A DNA stretch of 64,000 nt, taken from positions 1 through 64,000 of the IMG/VR virus record IMGVR_UViG_3300030333_007852; one strand, given 5' to 3'. The stretch's first letter is position 1; every line of letters starts with the position of its first letter. This document shows positions 57,201 through 62,958 of the stretch, piece after piece. Below the pieces are notes generated by a model that was not told the DNA's origin, made no database searches, and worked only from the letters and a program-made list of their open reading frames with translations. The stretch comes from a virus. A program made the translations under genes and the position numbers.

Positions 57201-57444
57201 AACTTGATTCTCCAAACATATCTACCGAACTTAAATTAACACTAGAAAGATCACCAGAAACAAAACTACTAAAATCTGATGCACTTAAATAGACCTGATA
57301 AGAAGATTGCTCACCTAATGTATTACCTGCATTAGGGCGAGCTTGCGGTATAACAAATTCAAAAACCTTTTGAAACTCATTAAAAATGATTTTGTCACTG
57401 TTATTAGGATTAAAATATATTCTATTTGATCTTCTTCTTGGCAT
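51217..57444 (-). CDS. Giant adhesin: four Thr/Pro stalks and three glycine-rich domains
   Basis: 2075 residues. Approximate order: N-terminal domain 1-155; stalk 155-425; Gly-rich domain 425-685; stalk 685-1130; Gly-rich domain 1130-1420; short stalk 1420-1475; Gly-rich domain 1475-1740; stalk 1740-1980; C-terminal domain 1980-2075. Each Gly-rich domain opens with a Tyr/His-Lys-Ile-His strand and a YLVVGGGGAGG-type motif, then runs of Gly with paired Cys, as in glycine-rich tail-fibre domains. Eight PTISC units lie in the stalks. It overlaps gp15 by 1 bp and ends 12 bp before the protease gene. Probably a very long host-recognition fibre. Confidence 0.75.
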   Translation of the reverse strand: MPRRRSNRIYFNPNNSDKIIFNEFQKVFEFVIPQARPNAGNTLGEQSSYQVYLSASDFSSFVSGDLSSVNLSSVDMFGESSLSSTYPAFSGYNARDLGCEVNFDPTRNSIKLGLGSLKNKSTGEFYFIITNPGGYISFPTIRENPFYIQSRLVSRTPTRTATKTQNFTATATVTPTSTVTKNKSLSPTATPTQTSSITQSGTQGQSPTPTPSQTATQTGTPRNTPTKTPSKTRLFTESQTPTNTRTATQTPTISCSSTQTPTSTVTPTGTSVPATPTQTQTPTNTATSTSGTTPTPTSTVTPTGTQTGTPTYTRTRSVSPTQGASATSTPTPSPTQTQTPTQTGTQTGTPTQTRSSTQTRTQTRTRTQTATHTETRTQTRTRTQTRTQSPTPSQTGTQTPTQTQTPTQTSTPTATNSSTVTSTNNAVYIGAAGGSNIYNCNGYKIHVFTTDDCFNVGTLANTAASNIITYLVVGGGGAGGLKTEHGGGAANAGGGGAGGFLTGTFTLTAAQCYDVKVGCLGSYTLSEQFSGGTSSFYGFSALGGGRGAGTGVATDGGSGGGGAGFLPGGSPDYTRGGCGTAGQGHDGGCSRCFSGRFAGGGGGGGAGAKGGDICGNGAGNGGIGCVSDITGLSTYYAGGGVGSSFGGGSGTSGCGYNNCGGGGPFQTDGKPGVVILKYPHPGGYPGFTPTNTRSQTSTPTKSRTQTRTSSQTATQTVTPTQTATQTRTPSQTATQTRTPTQTKSITQTPTQTRTITQSPTNTRTPTQTQTRTQSRTATQTQTQTQTSTQTQTPTHTATRTPTKTISVSISQSPTISCSATQTPTQTRTATNTKTQTRSRTCTPTRTQTPTQTRSNTRTPTYTPTYTRTPTQSPTISCSATQTPTISCTGTNTPTISCSATQTPTISCSATQSQTPTHTKTRTQTPTRSRTPTNSRTRTSSRTPTQTKSISQTPTITVSISQTPTNSRTKTQTPTISCSRTQTRTQTRTRTQTRTATNTPTQTCSGSRTPTHTSTQTRTPTNTPTISCSATQTPTNTRTPSQTATHTWTRTQTRTVSQTRTQTKTNTPSPTYTPTGTRTVTNTGTVTASPSMSMTQGASPTRTPTQTATRSHAVTNTKTPSPTSTITNTPTTTQDMIFMKATGGTITCRYIDHQWYKIHTFLNDDTFNIWQIGNNDCTNTVDYLLIGGGGPGGHGAVPPDPVPPGFQYRPGGGGGGGGGFVEGSVLMTGVTECCICVACAQNLAGNQGNNTYALGLTSYGGGYGGWGYSTGGGNGASGGGGMGSTGGTAIHGSQGCKGGNGWGGFSPGGNVSAGGGGAGGAAYNWQATFNPPYPTQCNYNAGGPGKFSCIDGNCCYYSGGGSSGDSGTVRTPYGGGGKSAGEWGINGFGGGGSGLRGSDCYSTGWGGSGRVIIRYPISVPPAPKPTKSTTPTRTCTRTITPTYTPTHSKTATNTKSKTVSNTSTSTNTPTPTSTITTGFQFMQAEGGDLIIHCNNRKIHVFCQNGGFVVNKRGATNPLNDVCYLVIGGGGGGSACYQTLTRCDGGAGGGAGGFSTGTFNVNTETCYTINVGAGSTGSGSTSCISGVNICGQGGGYASLSNAGNGGSGGGAGSDGTVGLGAPGEGNNGGAGGINRSGGSGGGAGTPGLSAVNYPTGDALLGGFGCQSSITGQSVWYAGGGSSGGRAGKAIGNSFGGGGSSYEGSRDGINGTGGGGGGVPTDATGSPGRGGDGIVIVSYPYGSVPPTPTATRTPTHTATRSNTPTASPTRTQTDPNVTVTRSYTQTRTRTQTCTPTHTGTVTNTRTRRVTNSPTGTVPGGTPTNTPTITRTPTRTRSETPTQTRTRSQTPTQTITPTCTPNVSSSPTNTQTATQTATNTVTPSQTATISVSKSQTQTPTQTQTQTRTSSQTITSTPTNTQTAGATRTQTPTQSQTSTQTPTRTQTQTRTNTQTRTNTRTRTQTPTQTKTPTQTRTNTQTMTRTPQPVTFSETLTGTGSSPHPNTCGVTFQSAAGDVFSFNDHASGAPALNTMFIYVSSTIRSVVPYSYSGYNGTQFCVKYANGDGPYCGNFTDGNVNF
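51510..52220 (-). repeat. Thr/Pro stalk repeat block
   Basis: Fourth stalk of the giant adhesin (about 240 codons). Confidence 0.85.
53025..53180 (-). repeat. Thr/Pro stalk repeat block (short)
   Basis: Third stalk of the giant adhesin, only about 50 codons, between two Gly-rich domains. Confidence 0.75.
54045..55390 (-). repeat. Thr/Pro stalk repeat block (longest)
   Basis: Second and longest stalk (about 445 codons). Contains a tandem run at about 54720-54830 of four near-identical 30-bp units encoding a Pro-Thr-Ile-Ser-Cys decapeptide. Confidence 0.85.
56170..56985 (-). repeat. Thr/Pro stalk repeat block
   Basis: First stalk of the giant adhesin (about 270 codons), the same unit as in the other stalk proteins. 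Confidence 0.85.
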
Positions 57445-58241
57445 TATTGTGTTAAAATATAAGTTTGAATTTCATTCGACGTAGCCGATACAGAAACCGT
57501 TTCTGTAATTGCCGATAACCCAGATAACTGAGTTTGTAGTGATGGGTAATTATCAAGTGTTAAGACAGTACCTGTATTTTCTGTACCACTAACAGCATAA
57601 AAGTTAGAATCTACTTTATAGATATTTGATACATCATCTTGAGCAACAGGAAATATCCAACCTTTAATAGTAAAATTGGTATCAGCTACTACTCTAGCTT
57701 TATCTGATGCAGCTAATTCTGTAGGATAGTCCATACTAATATCACCACTCCAAAGAACTTCGCTTCTAATTTCTTGTTTTTCTGACAATCCAGCTAATCC
57801 TGGTGGAACGGGCCAGCTTATTATAATGTATGGGTTATTATAAGGTACAAAATTAGATATAATTTGATCCATATCTAATTGATAACGAGTTATAACAGTA
57901 AAACTTATATCTATATTAACTGGTGTTGGGGCATTATACTTATTTGAAACTTGATTGTTAGTATAATAAAAACTATTAACATCAGGTAGTTTATTGAAAA
58001 CTCTGTTAACATCTCTAGAGATGTTGTTAATATTAATTGCAACTACAGGTAGAGTTATAGTTTTAGCTTTGTTGACAATATCATATAATACTCTTTGTTT
58101 AGGTGCATATAAATACCTAACAAAAATTCTATCTTTCTGTTCTCGGTTTTTATTATATCTACCGATTACGATACTATCAAAAGCATTAGCAAACTGAATA
58201 ACAAGGTCTTGTATTTCAAAGTATGTTGACCTGTAACGCAT
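57444..58241 (-). CDS. 15: Tail sheath stabiliser / completion protein, gp15-like
   Basis: 265 residues, close to T4 gp15 (about 270). Three stretches align by eye with T4 gp15: RIFVRYLYAPKQRVLYDIVN near 38, APTPVNIDISFTVITRYQLD near 103-122, followed by DQIISNFVPYNNP, and NFTIKGWIFPVA near 190. gp15 caps the tail and joins it to the neck. A late hexamer ends 6 nt before the ATG, and the giant adhesin gene begins on the last base of this gene. Confidence 0.8.
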   Translation of the reverse strand: MRYRSTYFEIQDLVIQFANAFDSIVIGRYNKNREQKDRIFVRYLYAPKQRVLYDIVNKAKTITLPVVAININNISRDVNRVFNKLPDVNSFYYTNNQVSNKYNAPTPVNIDISFTVITRYQLDMDQIISNFVPYNNPYIIISWPVPPGLAGLSEKQEIRSEVLWSGDISMDYPTELAASDKARVVADTNFTIKGWIFPVAQDDVSNIYKVDSNFYAVSGTENTGTVLTLDNYPSLQTQLSGLSAITETVSVSATSNEIQTYILTQ

Positions 58242-58247
58242 TCAAAA

Positions 58248-58253
58248 TATTTA
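58248..58253 (-). promoter_or_regulatory. Late-type promoter hexamer TAAATA
   Basis: GAATAAATATTTTGAATG: ends 6 nt before the ATG of the gp15-like gene. Confidence 0.6.
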
Positions 58254-58254
58254 T

Positions 58255-59883
58255 TCATTTTAATCGTTCAATAAAATGTTTAGGTAATTTATCTTTGTTA
58301 TCCAATAACAATTTACGAGCTTTACCATCAATCACATATGTTACCGAATAATCCGCTTTAGATCTAGTGCACCTACCTGTAGTTTGAATGAATGCGCTTA
58401 GAGTTTTTTGTTGATACCAATCCGGGTCCATGTCAGCCATTTTTTTGATACGTTTATTGCCTAGTGGTGGGTATGGTGTTTTAACAATAATTTGAAATCT
58501 GCCTTTATCTCCATTTAAATCGGTACCAAATGAAAGTGATGGTGATACCAATACGGTAGGTTTATCAGTGCTATAATGCTGCTCTAATAGTTTTTCATTG
58601 TTAGCAGCTTCTTCTCTAAAGAGAAATCTATCACCTTTTAACCGAGATTGAAGATATTTACATATCTCTAATGAATGAGTATGTATAATACCCTTTTCAT
58701 TAGGATGATTATCTGCTATAGCTTGACAATATCTAGCTATTTTAGGTAAGTTTTGTTGTAAATTACTATAATTTAATACCGGTTCCTTCATCATCATAAT
58801 AGGAGACTTACCGGGATCAAATGCTGATGGTGTTTCGATATATTTGTATCTTTTAATACCTAATGTTTTAGCATATGATTCATGATCTGTAATCGTCGCT
58901 GACATTAGAAGAATGTTATCACCATAATCAAATAGACTGCTAGCAAGATTGTTTACTTTCAAAGGTGTAAAATTGACACCATTCTTTGTAAAATCGACAA
59001 TATACTCACATTTATGCCATGTTTGTTCAACTGTAGTTAGATTACCGTGGAGATTACGGAGATACTTTAATCTAGCTGCTTCTGGCTGAGATAATGTCAT
59101 TATCTTATTATTATTTTTACTTGTGAGAGACTCAATTGTCTCAGTGATATTGAATATTAAATTTGCTAACCATCTATATTGAACATCATACTTATCAGAT
59201 TTCAAAATAGAGTGTTCAACATTATTCAAATTAAGCCTTGGATAGTCAATATGTGCACTAAAGCGTCTTACCAGCTCTTCTTCAAGCTCAGATGCCTCAT
59301 CACAAACAAGAAAGTTTTTACGTTTAACATGACCAGGTAAACTCAAAAACATTTTATAATTCAATACTGCAAATTGACTAGTTAATGCAAAATTACGATT
59401 ATTATAATAGTTGCAACATCCTTTAGCCCAACAATCGTTTTTAAGATTTTTAGTATACGTGCACGGTGCAGTATCTACATCAAATGAGTCATCAATATCA
59501 CAAAGATAATTTTGTTTACCTTTTAATAAATCGATATCGTCGAAAAGTTTTTTGTATTGATCTTGAAGCTGTTTAGTAATTGTAAGAGCAAATGTACCGA
59601 ACGAAGGTTCAGCTAAACATTCTGCTTCATTAGTAAAATTACCAGCAAAGTCTTGAGAATATGCTGCGTATGAATTAACTAGTTCTTTAAATTCTGAGGT
59701 AGGTCGTGCACTAACATTACCAAGAGTTCTAGGTACAAAACTTTTACCTGTACCTGTAGGTGCTGATGCAATGACAAATCGATAACCATCATTAAACGCT
59801 TGCTCAATTTCTTTAATGAGCTTTACTTGAGCATCAGACGGATTATAACCGTATGGAAACTTACTCAGATACTTACTAAACAT
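58255..59883 (-). CDS. DinG/XPD-type superfamily 2 helicase
   Basis: 542 residues. Walker A APTGTGKSF (41-49), a DEAS box (195-198), and the C-terminal motifs SLSFGTDLNGDKGRF and IQTTGRCTRSKADY (motif VI) define an SF2 helicase of the XPD/DinG type. Cys128, 141, 151, 156 and 157 lie where this family holds a 4Fe-4S cluster. Expected role: 5'-3' unwinding in replication or repair of structured DNA. It is last in a chain of short-gap genes (59887 to 60910). No sharp promoter immediately upstream. Confidence 0.82.
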   Translation of the reverse strand: MFSKYLSKFPYGYNPSDAQVKLIKEIEQAFNDGYRFVIASAPTGTGKSFVPRTLGNVSARPTSEFKELVNSYAAYSQDFAGNFTNEAECLAEPSFGTFALTITKQLQDQYKKLFDDIDLLKGKQNYLCDIDDSFDVDTAPCTYTKNLKNDCWAKGCCNYYNNRNFALTSQFAVLNYKMFLSLPGHVKRKNFLVCDEASELEEELVRRFSAHIDYPRLNLNNVEHSILKSDKYDVQYRWLANLIFNITETIESLTSKNNNKIMTLSQPEAARLKYLRNLHGNLTTVEQTWHKCEYIVDFTKNGVNFTPLKVNNLASSLFDYGDNILLMSATITDHESYAKTLGIKRYKYIETPSAFDPGKSPIMMMKEPVLNYSNLQQNLPKIARYCQAIADNHPNEKGIIHTHSLEICKYLQSRLKGDRFLFREEAANNEKLLEQHYSTDKPTVLVSPSLSFGTDLNGDKGRFQIIVKTPYPPLGNKRIKKMADMDPDWYQQKTLSAFIQTTGRCTRSKADYSVTYVIDGKARKLLLDNKDKLPKHFIERLK

Positions 59884-59886
59884 ATA

Positions 59887-60189
59887 TTATGAGTATATGT
59901 TATCGACCATAGAATTAAAGTCAGAAGATTTTGTATGAAGAGTAACGTCTTCAACTTGATGTTGACTTAATATTTGAAGTCTTTCGGGATCAGCATTTCT
60001 TAAGACACAACGACACATATCATAATGACCTGATTCCACGTTTCTATGAATATACCCACGACCATGGCATTTTTTGCAACTACTTTTAGGTAGGTCAGAA
60101 ATTTCAAGCTGACCACAATCTAAATTTTTTGAGTACTCTTCTTCTAACTCATAAACAGCGCCCGTGAATATACTAATAAATTTTTTCAT
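59887..60189 (-). CDS. Small zinc-ribbon (DnaJ-type) protein
   Basis: 100 residues. CKKCHGRGYI (about 38-47) and DMCRC form a Cys-x2-Cys-x-Gly-x-Gly unit plus a second Cys pair, like one zinc knuckle of DnaJ. The N-terminal half is acidic. It overlaps the gene upstream by 4 bp and lies 3 bp before the helicase gene, so it may work with the helicase; this is inferred from position only. Confidence 0.65.
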   Translation of the reverse strand: MKKFISIFTGAVYELEEEYSKNLDCGQLEISDLPKSSCKKCHGRGYIHRNVESGHYDMCRCVLRNADPERLQILSQHQVEDVTLHTKSSDFNSMVDNIYS

Positions 60190-60533
60190 ACTTTTACCAT
60201 TTTCATATGCACATCATAAAATTTAGAATTTTTCTTAGATTTAAAATTCTTAGCTTTTACAAAATTAACCATATCATGATGAACTAAGGTATTTAACTTA
60301 TAATCAAATAAAATGTGATTTGTTTTCTTTTTCAAACCGTAAGGATAAGGTACATCAAAATTTCTAATGCCTCCTTTTGGTACTTGTAATTGAAAAATTA
60401 TAAAAAAATCTTTTATTGACATATTAATTAATTTACCCCTTTTTATGACCTTTTCGTTTATTACAAAATTTACATCACTAAGAAAAAACTCCTTGAAATT
60501 ATCTTCTATTTCTTCTATAAATTTAATTATCAT
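60186..60533 (-). CDS. Hypothetical protein
   Basis: 115 residues, basic and rich in Phe, Ile and Lys, with a strongly basic C-terminus (KAKNFKSKKNSKFYDVHMKM). No domain recognised. ATGA-type overlaps join it to both neighbours in the operon 60910 to 58255. Confidence 0.6.
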   Translation of the reverse strand: MIIKFIEEIEDNFKEFFLSDVNFVINEKVIKRGKLINMSIKDFFIIFQLQVPKGGIRNFDVPYPYGLKKKTNHILFDYKLNTLVHHDMVNFVKAKNFKSKKNSKFYDVHMKMVKV

Positions 60534-60910
60534 GTATTTTGGAAATTAATTTTCTGCTCTGTAGTCAATGTCTGTAGATTAGCTACAAAATATTCCCAGA
60601 ACTCGTCATTTGCAGGTATTGTTCTTACTAACTCGACTCCATTAGTACAATTAATCTGTCTATAATTTTGCATAAAAATATCCCACGTTATAATTAAATC
60701 TTTGATGCTTGGATCATAATTAGGTAATCTTGCTGTTGGTCTATAATTAAGAGTTAATCTACCGTTTTCGCTATTAAGTAATGCAAAGTTATTAGTACAT
60801 AGCATTCGTCTGGTTGGAGGTTGACCTTGAACAGGAACACGTCTGTTAAATTTTACCTCACAAACATTTTCTTTAAGTATATTAACAAGTTGTCCTCTAC
60901 TAACTAGCAT
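60530..60910 (-). CDS. DUF2693/WYL_2-like SH3-fold protein
   Basis: 126 residues. The start QLVNILKENVCEVKFNRR, then RRMLCTNNFALL, fits the small SH3-like family known as DUF2693/WYL_2 in T4-like phages. The middle (PNYDPSIKDLIITWDIFMQN) and the final helix are also conserved-looking. Function is not established; members are thought to bind nucleic acids or ligands. It overlaps the co-chaperonin-like gene by 11 bp. Confidence 0.6.
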   Translation of the reverse strand: MLVSRGQLVNILKENVCEVKFNRRVPVQGQPPTRRMLCTNNFALLNSENGRLTLNYRPTARLPNYDPSIKDLIITWDIFMQNYRQINCTNGVELVRTIPANDEFWEYFVANLQTLTTEQKINFQNT

Positions 60911-61310
60911 TGGGTTTAACTATACCAAAAATTCTAGCTTCGTTTAGAAAAAGACCTTTTTTGACTTTACCGATACCGTCAACGTCAATATTGTGAATTG
61001 GTATACCCAAGTTATTAGGGAACATAACATGACTACCAACCTCAACATATTCGGTTTTTGTGCCTTTAAGTAAAACTTTTCCTATACGCCATGCTTTCGT
61101 GTCCGCATTTAATGGAATAAAAATACCGTTTCTGTTGAGTGCTGTACCGTCTTCATTTTCATCTACATACTCTACTAAAATGACATCTTCCATCAACGTA
61201 TTAAGAGCGTACCCCATCAAAGTTGAATCAAAACCTTGAGTAGGGTCGGATAAGTCGATAAGACTCTTTTTTGGTGTTAATAAGTCAATACTTTTTTCTG
61301 CCTGTGACAT
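60900..61310 (-). CDS. GroES/gp31-like co-chaperonin
   Basis: 136 residues. After a 30-residue extension, LNTLMEDVILVEYVDENED begins the Cpn10 barrel; RNGIFIPLN occupies the mobile-loop region, and WRIGKVLLKGTKTEYVEVGS, then HVMFPNNLG, match the Gly-Lys-Val and Gly-x-x-Val-x-Phe strands of GroES/gp31. In T4, gp31 replaces GroES so that the host chaperonin can fold the capsid protein. A degenerate -10 box (TATAAG, 61318-61323) ends 7 nt before the ATG. Confidence 0.65.
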   Translation of the reverse strand: MSQAEKSIDLLTPKKSLIDLSDPTQGFDSTLMGYALNTLMEDVILVEYVDENEDGTALNRNGIFIPLNADTKAWRIGKVLLKGTKTEYVEVGSHVMFPNNLGIPIHNIDVDGIGKVKKGLFLNEARIFGIVKPNAS

Positions 61311-61317
61311 GTAAAGA

Positions 61318-61323
61318 CTTATA
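61318..61323 (-). promoter_or_regulatory. Possible early-type -10 box (TATAAG)
   Basis: One mismatch to TATAAT; ends 7 nt before the ATG at 61310. Confidence 0.35.
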
Positions 61324-61334
61324 AAGGGTTTGTA

Positions 61335-61736
61335 TTATTTCAATACCGTTTTTATTTTTGTTATGTCTACTTCCCCAGAATCTAAATATTGTTCAACTTC
61401 ACGTCTAGATATTTCAAAACGTTTAGCTAGAAATTTAACAATATCATCGAAGTTATTAACATTTTTTCTCTTCTCTTTTTTAATGTAATGAATACGACCA
61501 GGAGAACCTTTTGGTAATATTTTAATTAGATAATCATACCACTCTTTTTTAGTTTCAAATATATTGTAATGCTTGTTAACGGTTTCGTTTATAATTCTAG
61601 CATATTCAGGCGAATACATACTTAACCATCGACATACAATAAACGGTATAAATTGATCTTCATCTTCAACATTATCCAAAAGGTTTCCTTTTTTGGTAAC
61701 GATTATATCATTTAATATTGTAAAAATAGTAATCAT
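61335..61736 (-). CDS. 62: Clamp-loader small subunit, gp62-like
   Basis: 133 residues. The pattern FIPFIVCRWLSMYSPEYARI, an Asn-Lys-His-Tyr segment, then KKEWYDYLIKILPKGSPGR and a final FEISRREVEQYLDSGEVDIT matches the phage clamp-loader A subunit family (gp62). gp62 joins the gp44 ATPase ring to load the sliding clamp. It is shorter than T4 gp62 (about 187) but similar to the forms in other T4-like phages. It lies far from the gp44-like genes and overlaps the small upstream gene by 4 bp. Confidence 0.65.
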   Translation of the reverse strand: MITIFTILNDIIVTKKGNLLDNVEDEDQFIPFIVCRWLSMYSPEYARIINETVNKHYNIFETKKEWYDYLIKILPKGSPGRIHYIKKEKRKNVNNFDDIVKFLAKRFEISRREVEQYLDSGEVDITKIKTVLK

Positions 61737-61846
61737 TTTTGCTTTTTCTGGCTATTATCTTTTTTCTTGAATAGCTTTTTAAGCATTTTTATTATACTCA
61801 CACTCTTAATAGACTTGTAGTATTCTAGTCCTGGTCCAATCATCAT
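61733..61846 (-). CDS. Small basic peptide
   Basis: 37 residues: MMIGPGLEYYKSIKSVSIIK followed by a Lys-rich tail (MLKKLFKKKDNSQKKQK). A longer in-frame version would overlap the ferredoxin gene; the TAAATA hexamer 5 nt before 61846 supports the short form. The basic amphipathic C-terminus could bind membrane or nucleic acid. Function unknown. Confidence 0.5.
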   Translation of the reverse strand: MMIGPGLEYYKSIKSVSIIKMLKKLFKKKDNSQKKQK

Positions 61847-61851
61847 GTGAG

Positions 61852-61857
61852 TATTTA
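61852..61857 (-). promoter_or_regulatory. Late-type promoter hexamer TAAATA
   Basis: Ends 5 nt before the ATG at 61846; overlaps the end of the ferredoxin gene region. Confidence 0.55.
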
Positions 61858-61860
61858 ATA

Positions 61861-62094
61861 TCAAGTTCCGTTGTTTCCTATAGCTTCTACTGGACAACCA
61901 TCCATAGCTTCTTCGCATTGTGCCTCTTCTTCTGAATTTTCAGGTTGTTTATAAACATAAGAATACCCTTCATCTTCTTGTCTTGTAAAATTATCAGGAG
62001 CAGTTTCTCTACATAAATCACAATCAATACATTGAGTATCTACATAATAAGGTCCTGGTACGTTGTCCGAATATTTTTCATCAATATCTGCCAT
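61861..62094 (-). CDS. Single-cluster 4Fe-4S ferredoxin
   Basis: 77 residues from MADIDEKYSDNVPG. Cys22-x2-Cys25-x2-Cys28 (CIDCDLC) and Cys67-Pro near the C-terminus are the ligands of one 4Fe-4S cluster; Cys60 is an extra Cys that could pair in a disulfide. The length and spacing fit short bacterial ferredoxins, not the plant-type 2Fe-2S ferredoxins carried by cyanophages. Expected role: one-electron donor, perhaps to a reductase. A TAAATA hexamer 5 nt upstream decides the start and suggests late expression. Confidence 0.78.
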   Translation of the reverse strand: MADIDEKYSDNVPGPYYVDTQCIDCDLCRETAPDNFTRQEDEGYSYVYKQPENSEEEAQCEEAMDGCPVEAIGNNGT

Positions 62095-62098
62095 AAAA

Positions 62099-62692
62099 CT
62101 ATTTAGTAATGACTTTTGATGTAGCCACAAACATATCGTCATTGAGTTCGTAAAACGTTTTTTGCACGTCGCTCATAAACTGAGTCGCTTGATCATCATC
62201 AAAGTTGGTACTAAATGCAAATGCAGGAGCTTTCTTACCAGCTGTAATATTGATAGCAGTGTGACCTAAAGCTACACCATCTTTTACATATGTAATGCTG
62301 ACGCTTGCTTTACCTTCTTGCTGAGTTACACCACCTTGAGTAAACTCTTTCTGCACCATTATATCATCACCATCCATTACTACAGGACAGTTTAGATATT
62401 TTGCACTACCTAAGATATTAGCAATATGGGTATTCAACAATCTTTGATATGCAACAGCACCAAAAGGATTATCTAAGATAGGAATCTCCCATAAAAAGTT
62501 AATTGCATCATCACTCCAAATAAACTCTTGCTTGTCAATATCTTCTTGATCAATCATACCATCTGCTAGCACCTCCATTGGAGCTCTAAAGCAAAGAATA
62601 TTGCCTATAGGTAGTACTTTATCTCCGAAGAATTTATATGCAAATCTACTATGAAGTAAATTACCGTCGTATTTATCGATATTGAAATCCAT
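62099..62692 (-). CDS. DUF366-like protein
   Basis: 197 residues. The pattern IDKYDGNLLHSRFAYKFFGD, then CFRAPMEVLADGMIDQEDI, WSDDAINFLWEIP and AYQRLLNTHIANIL matches DUF366 (an acidic-rich fold whose members open with Tyr-Asp-Gly and contain Phe-Arg-x-Pro and Asp-x-Glu-Asp segments). The function of the family is not known to me. A TATAAT box ends 6 nt before the ATG. It lies next to the ferredoxin gene with a 4-bp gap. Confidence 0.65.
   Translation of the reverse strand: MDFNIDKYDGNLLHSRFAYKFFGDKVLPIGNILCFRAPMEVLADGMIDQEDIDKQEFIWSDDAINFLWEIPILDNPFGAVAYQRLLNTHIANILGSAKYLNCPVVMDGDDIMVQKEFTQGGVTQQEGKASVSITYVKDGVALGHTAINITAGKKAPAFAFSTNFDDDQATQFMSDVQKTFYELNDDMFVATSKVITK
62100..62105 (-). promoter_or_regulatory. 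Late-type promoter hexamer TAAATA
   Basis: CTAAATAGTTTTATGG: ends 5 nt before the ATG at 62094; overlaps the 3' end of the DUF366-like gene. Confidence 0.6.
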
Positions 62693-62698
62693 ATTGCT

Positions 62699-62704
62699 AT
62701 TATA
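62699..62704 (-). promoter_or_regulatory. Early-type -10 box (TATAAT)
   Basis: Ends 6 nt before the ATG at 62692, in the 20-bp gap after the small membrane protein gene. Confidence 0.55.
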
Positions 62705-62712
62705 TGATAATC

Positions 62713-62952
62713 CTAGAGCTTATCAACGATAAACTTCCTCACACAGAGTTTAAAGCAAAGAAAGTTAATGACTATACCCGCTATAAATGCGATAGCGTTG
62801 AACAAAAATGAAGCTTCTAGAGCTCCTTCAATATCATTAGTAGTACTCATCATAAAAGGAGCTATAACTAAGCCCATTACAAATCCAAATGCAAACAACC
62901 CTCCAAGGGTGGTCACCGCGGTCAAAAACCAAGCAATAATATAATTTTTCAT
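62713..62952 (-). CDS. Small two-TM membrane protein
   Basis: 79 residues with two hydrophobic helices (about 5-32, FLTAVTTLGGLFAFGFVMGL, and 48-70, FLFNAIAFIAGIVINFLCF) joined by a short acidic loop, and a basic C-terminus (CVRKFIVDKL). No family recognised. A TATAAT box 6 nt upstream suggests early expression, so a superinfection-exclusion or membrane-remodelling role is possible but not shown. Confidence 0.65.
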   Translation of the reverse strand: MKNYIIAWFLTAVTTLGGLFAFGFVMGLVIAPFMMSTTNDIEGALEASFLFNAIAFIAGIVINFLCFKLCVRKFIVDKL

Positions 62953-62958
62953 ACTAAG

